Assembly (NCBI GenBank): GCA_047495785.1
Contig: JBLDXI010000055.1
Coordinates: 372,001-436,000 of the forward strand
From: Lepidodermella squamata
Lineage: Eukaryota; Gastrotricha
DNA length: 64,000 nucleotides
Direction of reading: 5' to 3'
The notes under the pieces are model-generated. The model ran no database searches and was not told the DNA's origin. It worked only from the letters and a program-made list of their open reading frames with translations. Of this stretch, positions 48,657 to 58,487 are shown piece after piece (position 1 is the stretch's first letter; each line of letters opens with the position of its first letter). The translations under genes and the position numbers were made by a program.

Positions 48657-50219
48657 ATGGAAAACGTTTATTTAGCAAATTTTCTCATTTTATTCGCACT
48701 AAAATTAGCAGTGATCAGAGCACAGTACAGCGAAGAAATAGCGGCGATTGGTGACCAAAATGCCGCCGACGTTTGCTTCTATACAACATCGGGCAGCTGT
48801 TGCTTTTTTGACGCGGCGAGGCGCCGCTCGAAATGCTTCGACAAGGAGCCGCCATTCGATTATCTACCGCCACCGTTCGACGTCGATCTCCCAAAGTATT
48901 TTCTGGTCAGCATTGCTAATGATAGCAGCATTGTTGATCGTCAAATCAACCATATTGACGAGCTCGACGCTTCACTTTACACCGAAGTCGTTCTCCTCAT
49001 CCATGGTCTGTGGGGTAGCCGAGAAGGATGCAGACCTTGGGCTGATCCGCTTCTTCACGGCATTATTACTAGAAAGGTTATAACTACATTTATTTTCGAA
49101 AAAAATTTGGATTTTCGATTTTTACGCCAAGAAACACGCGGCCGTCGTTTTTGTTGATTGGGAACGTGGGTCGCGGCTGCGAAAGCGGAATGTCTATTCC
49201 CAGGCCGCGTCTAATGCTCGAATAACCGGCGTAATGGTGGCGCATTTTCTCACGCCGAGAAATCGCCTCAAAAAAGTGGGCGAAATGTATGACCACCGGT
49301 GGTGCGTCGGCTTTTCGCTGGGCGCTCACGTTTGTGCCTTCGTCGGCAAGGAGCTGAAATCACTCAAAGAACCGATGCTGACTGGAATCGTAGGCCTCGA
49401 CGCAGCTGGTCCTTGCTTTCACAAAAATGATGCACGAACGCGATTGAGTAAAGTCGCGAAAAATCTCAAAATTTGAATTTCATTTCACTCATGCCACAGG
49501 TAAAAAAGATGCGGAATTTGTGATTGTTCTCCACACTAGCTGGTTTGGGCTTAGGGCTGATCTCGGCCATGTTGATTTCTATATTAACGGCGGATATTAC
49601 CAACCGGGTTGCTCAAAAGTTGGCGCGCTAACCACATCGGCTGGAATTAAAATTCAATCGAAAATGTGCAAGGACGAGGATGTTACGAACGGTGAATTTC
49701 AATTTAAAACCCGCCAATCTTTAAATCGAAAATGTAACAGAAATATTATCGGCAAATGGCGATAAGGATGAGATAATCGATTTAGGTCAACACCGTTTGA
49801 GGAGACGATTGCACCGCCGTGCTTTGTACGAATTGATGGCTTGTTCCCACGATCGAGCAACGGCCGTGTTTGCCGATGGCCTCAGCGACGAGTGTTACTT
49901 ACGGTCGAAAGCACCGGGCAAAATACTCTCGAAAATAACCCCTGGGGTGCGCCTTAACTCAACTGAAGCTATATCGGCCGCTCAAAATTTAACGGGTCAA
50001 ATTTGGCTGGGTTACAGGTCACTCGATGTCAATTTCACGCGATCGCTTCTTCACCTGCAGAAATTTTACGAGAATAAACGCCAATTCCACGGAAAAACTG
50101 GCGCCGAGGCACCCTACTGCCTGTATCTCGAGCCATCTTCGATTATGAATTCCGCGAACCTAATTAATCCTTTCAAGTTCGAGTCAATTATTTTGCTATT
50201 ATTTTTCCTGTTTTTCTAA
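48657..50219 (+). CDS. Secreted pancreatic-lipase-family protein with C-terminal anchor signal
   Basis: Exons 48657-49076, 49132-49447, 49500-49733 and 49786-50219 join in phase to 467 residues. It has a signal peptide ([17 protein letters not shown]). The lipase fold is clear: [33 protein letters not shown], then VGFSLGAHV with the nucleophile Ser in G-x-S-x-[10 protein letters not shown] with the catalytic Asp, [13 protein letters not shown], and ACSHDRA with the catalytic His. The GLDPAGP Pro is Ala here. The whole triad is present, so it is likely an active carboxylester or phospholipid lipase outside the cell. The extreme C-terminus ([12 protein letters not shown] after a polar stretch) looks like a GPI-attachment signal, unusual for the family. 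AATAAA follows at 50240. Confidence 0.85.
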
Positions 50220-51112
50220 TGAAATTTTTCAGCTGATTTAATAAACCTATAAAAATGGAGAATTCGGCGCTCTCAACTCTCTAGTAACTCTAAACCACTG
50301 TCTGAAATGAAAAAATAATGTCCAGCTATTCGGGAGTTTTTATTGCATATCGCAAATATTCATGATTATTGCGAGAAATTCCCGAAAAGCGCGCGCTCAC
50401 AAGACGCGCATAATACGTATAATATTGACCTGAGTACTACGCGCGCGCGCGCCCGGCCTGTGCGCCACCACATACGCTGATGTCGCTTTGGTCCACCGTC
50501 CTTCGTCACTCCATCAAGTCTAAAAGTAGCTCACTCTTATACTTATACTGTAGCCATATATAGAGTTGATGATACTATAAGCTATAAGCTTTAAGGTAAA
50601 CAGCTAGTAAGCCTTGTCGATATTTGATTTAGTATTTCACTACCTGTTTCTGAATAAACTGTGAACAGAGAGCAAGCGGGATGCGGATCGCGCGGGCACC
50701 ACGCTGGGCACTGATTACGCGAGGTGGCAAAATTGGTGTGATTTTTCAAGTGACACTTCGCACTTGAAATTTGACGAAACTCAGCTCATCTCTATATCTG
50801 TATATTAATCACTTTATTATTTTAATGCATAATACGCATGACTGACTGAATTTTTCAAACATAAAATCACTAAATCAATCACTGGAAAATCGATTGATCG
50901 ACAGGGAAATTTAACGGTTCTCGTGATAGGTGAGAACTCCAGCTGAGCACGAAAATGGTATATAAAGACCCTAATTTCAGGCTGATTTCTCACTTTTACA
51001 ATTGAGAACGGAACTCTGCCCGATTTTACACCCAATATAGCGCTCCTTTCATAAAAGTCTGTTCTGCAATTCAAACTCGCAGTTTTATGTAATAAAACTT
51101 TTGTAAAATTGC
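50220..51112. other. Intergenic region with a CpG-rich block
   Basis: After the lipase polyadenylation signal there is a CG-rich run (about 50388-50470, including alternating CGCGCGCG). No coding frame supported. Confidence 0.4.
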
Positions 51113-51931
51113 TTAAATATCTGCTCCATGTTTGATCAACAAATCGACAATAGGGATGTTACCCCTGGAGGCCGCGGCCATCAAGGGTGTCCAATTATTG
51201 CGGGTGTCTCGACTCTTTGAATCAGCTCGATGGCCGTCGACCAGAAACTCGACAATATCGAAATGCCCGTTATAAGCCGCTCGATTCAGCGCTGTTTCAT
51301 TATAAGCGTTTTTCGCCTCAAGAAACAGCGCTTTGTCGACCTGAAGCAGGTACGCGACAACGCCGAGATGGCCGTTTTCGGAAGCAAGGTGAATCGCCAT
51401 GGATCTGGAGTGATCGCTGCGCCGCGAGGTGAGATTTACTTTCATTTCTTCAACTAAAAACTGAACGATATCGGCGTGCCCATGAGCAGCGGCTTGCAAC
51501 AACGGCGTTGCTTCGAAATCATCAGCATCCTTGTGATCTGCAAACCGCTGCACAAATATTTCGGAAGAATTTTTCGAGGAATCACAGCATTGCTCCTCTG
51601 CTGTTTTTAAGGTGGATTTTAGTGCTTGCAAGTCACCGTTTTCAGCCGATTCGTGAAGTTTTTTCGCGAGGTGCTGATACTGAAATAGGCAAATTTAATT
51701 AAATTTAATTTTCTGCGCTTAAATTACCAATTTCCGCCTGCGCTCGGCAATTCGATGTTTCAAGAGTTGAGCTTGCATTCTCATCATTTGAGAATTAGGA
51801 TTTACCAGCGATAGAGAGTCGTCACCACGATTGCTTTGATTTAAGGAATTATTCAGATTTGCCATGTTTAAACTGGACCAGTAGCAATCGACGGGAAAAT
51901 ATTGCAGGTCAAATGAGACCGGATTCGCCAT
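51113..51931 (-). CDS. Ankyrin-repeat protein, short form
   Basis: Exons 51931-51728 and 51679-51113 join at phase 0 (48-bp intron) to 256 residues. The N-terminal 70 residues are polar with a basic end (KHRIAERRRKLV). About five ankyrin repeats follow (ATPLLQAAAHGHADIVQFLV, SMAIHLASENGHLGVVAYLL, ETALNRAAYNGHFDIVEFLV, WTPLMAAASRGNIPIVDLLI), ending at KHGADI. The repeats are closer to consensus than those of the other cluster genes, and there is no coiled-coil exon chain. The start is the first in-frame ATG of the exon. Function unknown. Confidence 0.7.
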
Positions 51932-52592
51932 TTAATTTACCTCTTATGAAAAAATTCATATAAAATGCATTGCCTATATGTGATATAAGTGAACGTTGTC
52001 GACGCTGGCAGAAACTCGTTTTATAGGTGAGTAGGGGAAAATTATACCATGTTTCAGCCGCGTAGTTTTTACTTTCTTGCTGATTACTATTATCTACAAC
52101 GGGCAAGTACATGTGAACGTTTTTTGCCAGCTCTACGCGCGGCATGAATGCCCGAAATGGGTGTTTACCTGTACTCTGGCTCGTTGACAAAGGATTGATA
52201 CAAACAGCTATAGTCGACTGAAAAATTGACTCGTGACAAATAATAAGATGAACCCGCCTGATCACACGAGAAAGATTTGAAATTTAATCCTACGTTAGCA
52301 AAAAATGGGGGAGTTATACAATTTATTCAGGTAAATATAAGGCGGCCATTCATATTGGGAATTGCGAAGTTATAAATGAATGGCTACAACCGGATACAAT
52401 CGTATCAGTCCGAATTGCATCAGAAACCGCAATGACTCATATTAAGGCGTGCCACATCGACGAGCCCTAATAAATTGGGAAAATTATTATTAGCAAATTT
52501 TATTTACGAATTTTGTTCCAGATTTTACGTGATTGAAAGCATCAGTATTGAGGTAAAACGCTGCTGTTGTTTGTAGACCCTGTTATACCAAA
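51932..52592. other. Divergent intergenic region
   Basis: Lies between the starts of a minus-strand ankyrin gene and a plus-strand membrane-protein gene; probably promoters. Nothing else recognised. Confidence 0.35.
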
Positions 52593-53136
52593 ATGTCATC
52601 AACATTTTCCGATAACAGCCCTACAACTGAAACCTGTTCGCCGGCAGCTGTGAATAATGCATTGGATCACGTTGGCCGAGCTTGGTACCGTGATCGATTC
52701 ATCGTCATGGCGATATCTTTGATCGGCGCCCTCTTCACTGGCCTGGTAGGCGCTGTCGAAATAATCAACAAGTCAGTTCGCAACGAATCTCTCAACAAAG
52801 TGCTGTCTTTCTCCATCTGCCTCGCTGTTGGTGTCTTAATTGCTATCATTTTTAGCGCTATGATTTTTCGTTTATCCGCTCAAATGAGTTGCAGGCGTCT
52901 AAATTCCAAGTTCGTTCATAATTTTTCAAATTTAACCTGAACATTTTTATGCGAAATTAATTTTTAGAAAAAATGTGGACCAAGATGACGATTGCCGAGC
53001 TGATGCGAACATTTTCCGAATCGACATTCCTCTCGTTCATCACTCCCAAACGACAGCCGGCATCGAAGTTCGGAATTCGACGATCGAAATGCCGCAAGGA
53101 GGAGCTCTGAGACGGGCGGTATCTGCCCCGTTGTAG
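52593..53136 (+). CDS. Small two-pass membrane protein
   Basis: Exons 52593-52909 and 52968-53136 join in phase (58-bp intron) to 161 residues. Two hydrophobic segments lie at about residues 35-55 (FIVMAISLIGALFTGLVGAV) and 72-92 (FSICLAVGVLIAIIFSAMIF), joined by a short polar loop. The tail is hydrophilic (IDIPLVHHSQTTAGIEV). No family recognised. AATAAA lies at 53138-53143, right after the stop, supporting the gene end. Confidence 0.6.
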
Positions 53137-53547
53137 AAATAAAAAGCATAATTTCAGAGGGGAAGAGTAAAAGAAAAGGAGTTGATAACAATCCGCATCG
53201 GTCTATAAATTTTGGCAGCTATTTTGCTCAACGTTTCCACTTTTCATTATTAGTTTGCTCAATCGTAAATCTACTGACAAAACTGGTTTCATTCCCATTG
53301 CCATTAAGTTGAATGAATAAACAAACAGATGGCATGTGATGTTCATCTTCCAGATATAATTTGCGGCCGTGATATAATTTTTTCTTATAGATTTCTTACA
53401 TAAATAATTTTGTGGTCTCGAATCTCCGGAACTTCGCGGACTCTGTGAAGACTGAAGGCTTCGGTAGCTATTTCTTGCTAATTCTTGCTGTATAATTTAA
53501 TTTCTCATATTTTTAGGATTAGGTTACCTTTTGTGTAATTATTATCA

Positions 53548-53787
53548 ATGGAGCAGATAAAGCGCCTGAACAAATTTCTGGACGAATTCTGCCATATTTG
53601 GCAAAACGATCCGGTCATTGGCCTTTTAGTGAAGTGGTTTTCAGGAGCCATGGGCCTCCAGATGGCTTGGCTAAGCGCTAAAGATGCTCTCAATGCATTT
53701 ATCGCCGGTTTTCAATGTTTCTTTCTTGTCCTTGGTGTATTTCGCATGGGATCTCAATTCATTTTAATTAACGAAGAATCAAGGTAA
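53548..53787 (+). CDS. Small hypothetical membrane protein or first exon
   Basis: Open frame of 79 residues, MEQIKRLNKFLDEF onward, with two hydrophobic helices (VIGLLVKWFSGAMGLQMAWL; AFIAGFQCFFLVLGVF). The frame ends at AGG-TAA; the same bases could be a splice donor (AG|GTAATG), so this may be the first exon of a longer gene whose other exons I could not find downstream. No family recognised. Confidence 0.35.
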   Translation: MEQIKRLNKFLDEFCHIWQNDPVIGLLVKWFSGAMGLQMAWLSAKDALNAFIAGFQCFFLVLGVFRMGSQFILINEESR

Positions 53788-54621
53788 TGACTACTTTTCA
53801 CTTTTTACGCCAGCAAAAATACTTTCCGTATTTGTTCCAATACCCCGGGCTACTAACATTTTCTTTTTCGTGAATTGTTCATTTTTTTGTTTTCAAACAG
53901 ACTTGCTCGCTCAACCATGGGCTATTATTAGGGTTGGGCGATTAAGTATTAGCGACTGGGCTACTAGTGGAACAAATACGGTAACTACGATTAACACAAA
54001 CTGATCTATTTTATTTTGAAACATATTTTGATGCTGATAGCTCACAAGTCCTTACCCAGGGCACTGGTAACCGGCAATTGCCTACCAACATGGCAAATGC
54101 TTAACTTGGAGGTTTGCGGGAAGACACCTAAGACCCTAGATTGGGTGGACGCCTGTCACTGATCGATTATTAGTGAATACATTCAAAATCTCAAAATCTC
54201 TCATGATGTAAATAATTTCAACCTCACGTTCGACGTCATAATGTTTTACCGGTTCTTCTTATTCATGACTTTTACTTGCAAGACTGCTGAAATTTCAAAA
54301 ACCCGAGTTAATCTATGTATTATAATGTATATAATGTATTATAATACCTCTTTCCATTCTGATGCATTCTTTTCCCCTGTACCTGTATCCGGGATCATGT
54401 ATAGCTGACCAAGCCTCATTTATTCCATACTTAATCGTTCATTTATACAATAAAAACACATTGTACAGTGTACAGTTAGACAAGGAGTTGGGATTATGTT
54501 GGTCGGAATCCCATGATCCCAGAAGCTGATGAGCACGTCAGAACCGAACAAGCTTGCCACTTTCGAAGAACTGCAAAATATTTGGACAATTTCACCAAAC
54601 TGGTCTGCAGTAATATGAAAA
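53788..54621. other. Intergenic region, nothing recognised
   Basis: AT-rich sequence without supported genes; the right end is the 3' flank of the minus-strand receptor-domain gene. Confidence 0.35.
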
Positions 54622-55637
54622 CTAACTTATGTGATACTCCAGAATCGAATATTTCGAATCTGGACAGCAATTATTCGCGAAGTAAGACTTCTTCATCGAA
54701 GTCTCAACCACTTCGACGCCGTGTTGAGGCTGAAGATGTTTCAACAGCCGTTCCTCGGCATCTTTATGAAGTGAATAGTCGATTTGCTTTGAATTCAGCG
54801 TGAAACTGCCGAACTTGAACGTACAATTCTTAATTTGAAATAATTCTATAATTAAATGTTTAAAAATTTGCTGTAAAAATGTCACCAGCTTTCCGACGAG
54901 GTCAGGATCGTAGCAAGTTGTTTCGAGAGTAACTTTGGGGCTCCAAATTGCAGTACCATTCCACGAGACGACAACGTCAAAAGCATCCATCTCACTCTTC
55001 TCATGGGCCATGCTTGCTCCGACGCTTTATTGATAAAAAAAAACTTAACTTTGCTATAGGAGAGAAATTTCGACTCACTCAAGCCAATTGATAAAATCCG
55101 GTCTCCTGATGAAACATGAACTCAATGCCTGGGGTTACCTATGATCATCTTACCATATACGAATCGCCGGAAGAGCGATGTATTTTATGCCGTCAAACGA
55201 ATCAGGCTCCCACGTCAGGAACTGGTCTATCCATCGCTTGAAGAATTACAATAGGTTCAATTGAATAATTTCCGCGACGCAAAGCTTCTTTACCAGCTCT
55301 AGCCATGCGGCAAATTTCGCGGAAATTGCCTCGAGATACAGGACACTCTGAAGGGCGAAACTTGCTTCAACCTTGATAGCTTCGCGACTTGAAAATTAAA
55401 AAATTATTAGGAATAAAAAGTTCGATAACCATGCTCAAACCTGTTTCTGACCGGCCGACCTTGTATGCCCAAGTTACTGTACGTAGTCAGCAGAAGTTTG
55501 GCAAGATCCTTCTCCGGCGCGATTGAATCTAAGGGGGTAAATTAAGCACTAGTTATGCTTATTTAGGCGGCTTAACTACCTGCGCGAGAGTTGGAAATCA
55601 AGCACAAGATTAGCACAAAAATGAGCATCATCATCAT
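54622..55637 (-). CDS. Secreted Cys-loop receptor ligand-binding domain (acetylcholine-binding-protein-like)
   Basis: Seven exons (55637-55580, 55528-55441, 55387-55294, 55236-55154, 55105-55079, 55024-54886, 54828-54622) join with every phase consistent, giving 231 residues. Residues 1-19 are a signal peptide (LIFVLILCLISNSRA). Family landmarks in order: EKDLAKLLLTTYSNLG, RPVRN, EASFALQSVLYL, AAWLELRWIDQFLTWEPDSF, IKYIALPAIRIWRPDF, VVVSWNGTAIWSPK, LETTC (Cys154), NCTFKFGSF (Cys165), and loop C with vicinal CysCys at 217-218 (NNCCPDSKY), the hallmark of nicotinic alpha subunits. It stops at EYHIS, where receptors continue to RRK and the first membrane helix, so no channel can form. Oddities: the Cys loop is C-x10-C rather than C-x13-C, FPFD is missing, and the loop B Trp is Phe. 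Secreted ligand-binding protein is the likeliest role. Confidence 0.75.
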
Positions 55638-56076
55638 TTTGCACCCAGTTATCGACACGCAGAGATATACAGTTATTATTCACGGCTGCCAGCTGAAAAT
55701 GTCTCCACTTCAAACAAACATAAATACATCCAGCATTTGTTTGTCGCTCAGAAGTGATTAATTTTGCGGCCGCACTGCTATTGTTCAATCAAATGAGATT
55801 ATTTATCTATAACCCGCAAAAAAATCGGTCGATATGAGAGGCGCGAAATGAGAACAGAGACTTCTCGATTGTGTGTTTTGTCCTTTGTCACCGATATATC
55901 GATATATTTTATTAACGAAAAATATAGGCTGCGCGACTTGAATGGCGGGCACTTTATTATCAAAACAAAATGAACATGGGTGTTGTGAAAATAAAACGTA
56001 AAAATTTCACCGAAAAATCACGAAAAATTGTTTGAGGTATTATATAACTAGCGTCAATTTGACTATAAAAGCGGCC
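55638..56076. other. Intergenic region
   Basis: Upstream of the receptor-domain gene and downstream of the next ankyrin gene. Nothing recognised. Confidence 0.3.
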
Positions 56077-57453
56077 TCAGAATAGACTTCGCATCTCATC
56101 ACTGGCGGCCAAATCGATAGCTGATTTGCCATCATCATTTTTCAGTGATTTATCCGCGCCCATTAGTAGTAGCAACTTGGCGAAAATTCCATAATTCAAA
56201 TACGATGCCATCATAAGTGGCGTCCAGCTGGCGCCGATGACCATCGAAGTCTTGGCCGTCGCGACAAAGTAAGCAAATCGCTGTGTTGACTTGACATTCG
56301 GATAAGCCCCGTGATCGAGGAGTATCTCCCCGGTTGCCACATCGTTATTCTTCACGGCGAAGAACAACGCCGTCCAGCCGCATTCAGCCTTAATTTCAAC
56401 GTTGGCGCCGTGTTGTAGTAGCAATTTAACAATATCGCGATAGCCGCGGTGAATAGCGGCGATCAGAGCTGTCCAGCCTGACCCGTCTTGATGGTCAATA
56501 TGTGCGCCATTTTCCAACAAAAGTTGGACAATTTTCGTTTTGCCGTGATATGCAGCCGACGTTAAAGCTGTCACACCGTGGAAATTTACCAAATTCACCA
56601 AAGCGCCACGTTCCAGCAGAAACTTGGCTGTTTCCGTCTGGCCATATTTGCTAGGGGTGAATCAATTTTAAAACATATCTTAACAATTCAACTTGAATTC
56701 ACCTAGCGCAAATCAGTGGCGTCAAAGAGTAGATATTTCGGTGGTTAACATCTGCGCCGTTGTCGATAAGAATTCGAGCAATTTCGCGGTGGCCGAATTT
56801 GCTCGCGTGAATCAGCGCTGTTGATCGCGAGAAATCAATGTGATCAACATTGGCGCCGTGGTTCAACAAAATTCCAACGAGTTCGATATAGCCAGCTTTC
56901 GTAGCATAAATCAAAGCTGTCGAGCCGGAATCGTCGTCAAATTCAATGTCATCTTTATCGGCCACATTCAACAGCTCGATAACTGCGCTCACGTCGTTGC
57001 TTTGAACAGCCGATAACAAGCGCTTGCCAACACCTTTACCAGCCTAGTGAGTCAACGAATTAGTAACGATTTGGATTCTCTACAAATCACATACTTCCGA
57101 TTGGTTGTGTTCATCGAACAGGACGTTATTAAGTTCCTGTTAATATGATAGAAATTCGTGAAAATATATTTTTTCAGATTTTTTAGTTCGAACCTGATTT
57201 CGCTTTGTAAGAGCCGCTTCTAAATGGTCTTGAATATGTTGCGAAATTTCCAAATCCTGATGTAATTATTGGAGGTTAATTTCTTGATTTTCGCAAATTA
57301 TATGGCTTAATTAACCTCAACAGCTTGATGCAGCTCGAGTCGGAGCCGGTTGTTTTCGGCCATCAAATCAACGCTTAGCTTACGCGTTCGTGGAACTTGG
57401 GTGCTATCAAGACTCATTCTACGTTCGTCAGATGGTGGAATAGTTGATTGCAT
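56077..57453 (-). CDS. Coiled-coil/ankyrin gene, second subfamily, copy 2
   Basis: Exons 57453-57316, 57256-57194, 57136-57095, 57043-56703 and 56650-56077 join in phase to 385 residues. The first three exons form a short coiled-coil head (LMAENNRLRLELHQAVE; DLEISQHIQDHLEAALTKRN; ELNNVLFDEHNQSE). The rest is about nine ankyrin repeats (GSTALIYATKAGYIELVGIL, RSTALIHASKFGHREIARIL, GVTALTSAAYHGKTKIVQLL, GWTALIAAIHRGYRDIVKLL, GWTALFFAVKNNDVATGEIL, SWTPLMMASYLNYGIFAKLL). It is paralogous to 46.7-48.3 kb, sharing the phase-2 intron after the (Y/S)(A/S)xTPLI repeat and the SxWTPLMM repeat near the end. No signal peptide; cytosolic interaction protein of unknown function. Confidence 0.8.
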
Positions 57454-58487
57454 TTTTCTCAAATTATTATGAATTTTGCTTCAAAAGTTTTACATTTAAA
57501 TTGAAAATCTTTGACAATAAAACAATGGATATGCTAAGCCGAGCAGACAAACGAGTTTATATAGACAAGGTCACATGACGCTTCAGCCGCTGAAATAAAC
57601 ACACGTGCGGTCTGGCGCGCATTTATATGGCGAAAATAATAATAAAAAATGCGCACACACCGCATAAATAGCCGCGTTTGCCGTCACGTGATGTCTGCGC
57701 ACCGAAAGCCGCATCGCATACACACATAAAAAAGCGCATTACAAATAGTGCTTGCGCATATTCCTTAAAAAGGGTAAGAAAAACAAGAATAATTGGAATA
57801 ATTATCCGATGCTTATGATGGCGTTGTAGACTCTAAAAATTCATCATTGGAAAATAATAGTATTTTGAGTTTCGAAATTATATACCGTGAATGCCGATTT
57901 ACATGGCAGGACCGAAATATAGGCCATGGCTAGACCCCTCCTAGGAATTGAAACCTTGTTTTGCATTGATATTGACCAGGCAAGCAATTCACTGATTTTT
58001 CAGCAAATGCCCTTCAAAAAAATGGAAGACAGTGCCCGATCATTCGGCATTTACGGTATTATTAAAACGGCATATAAACTCACATTATAGGCGCTTATTT
58101 CCTAATCTGTTTTTGAGTTCAGGATAAGTAAAAGCAAACTTGGTCTGAGCATATATTTATGGTACTTTTACGAGTTGCATTTCTCAGCCTTGGGGTCTCC
58201 TTTTTTTGTTTTTAGCTGGAAATGATGTGCAAGGCACAGAATGAATTCGCTAAGTAGGTATTTTCCATTTTTGCCCTAAAAAGACTAAGATCAAAATAAT
58301 GACCCTACATCCCACTCCGTTATGACTTTACAACCTCTGTTGTCTTGCCAAAAACCTTGATTAGCAGAGGGCAAGCTAATTAGCATCCGCATCGGAATCG
58401 TAATTAGTTATATCTCGAAGGTGAAAGAATCCCCGCGCTTTCTTCACCTCTCATGATGTTGTAAGATTCATCCTGAATCGCAGAAAA
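57454..58487. other. Divergent intergenic region
   Basis: About 1 kb between the starts of the minus-strand ankyrin gene and the plus-strand receptor gene. It probably holds both promoters. A CG-containing block lies near 57600-57740. Nothing else recognised. Confidence 0.35.

Noticed and set aside
54513-54803. Plus-strand 96-residue frame
   Set aside because: Antisense to the last exon of the Cys-loop receptor-domain gene, whose sense frame has clear family landmarks.
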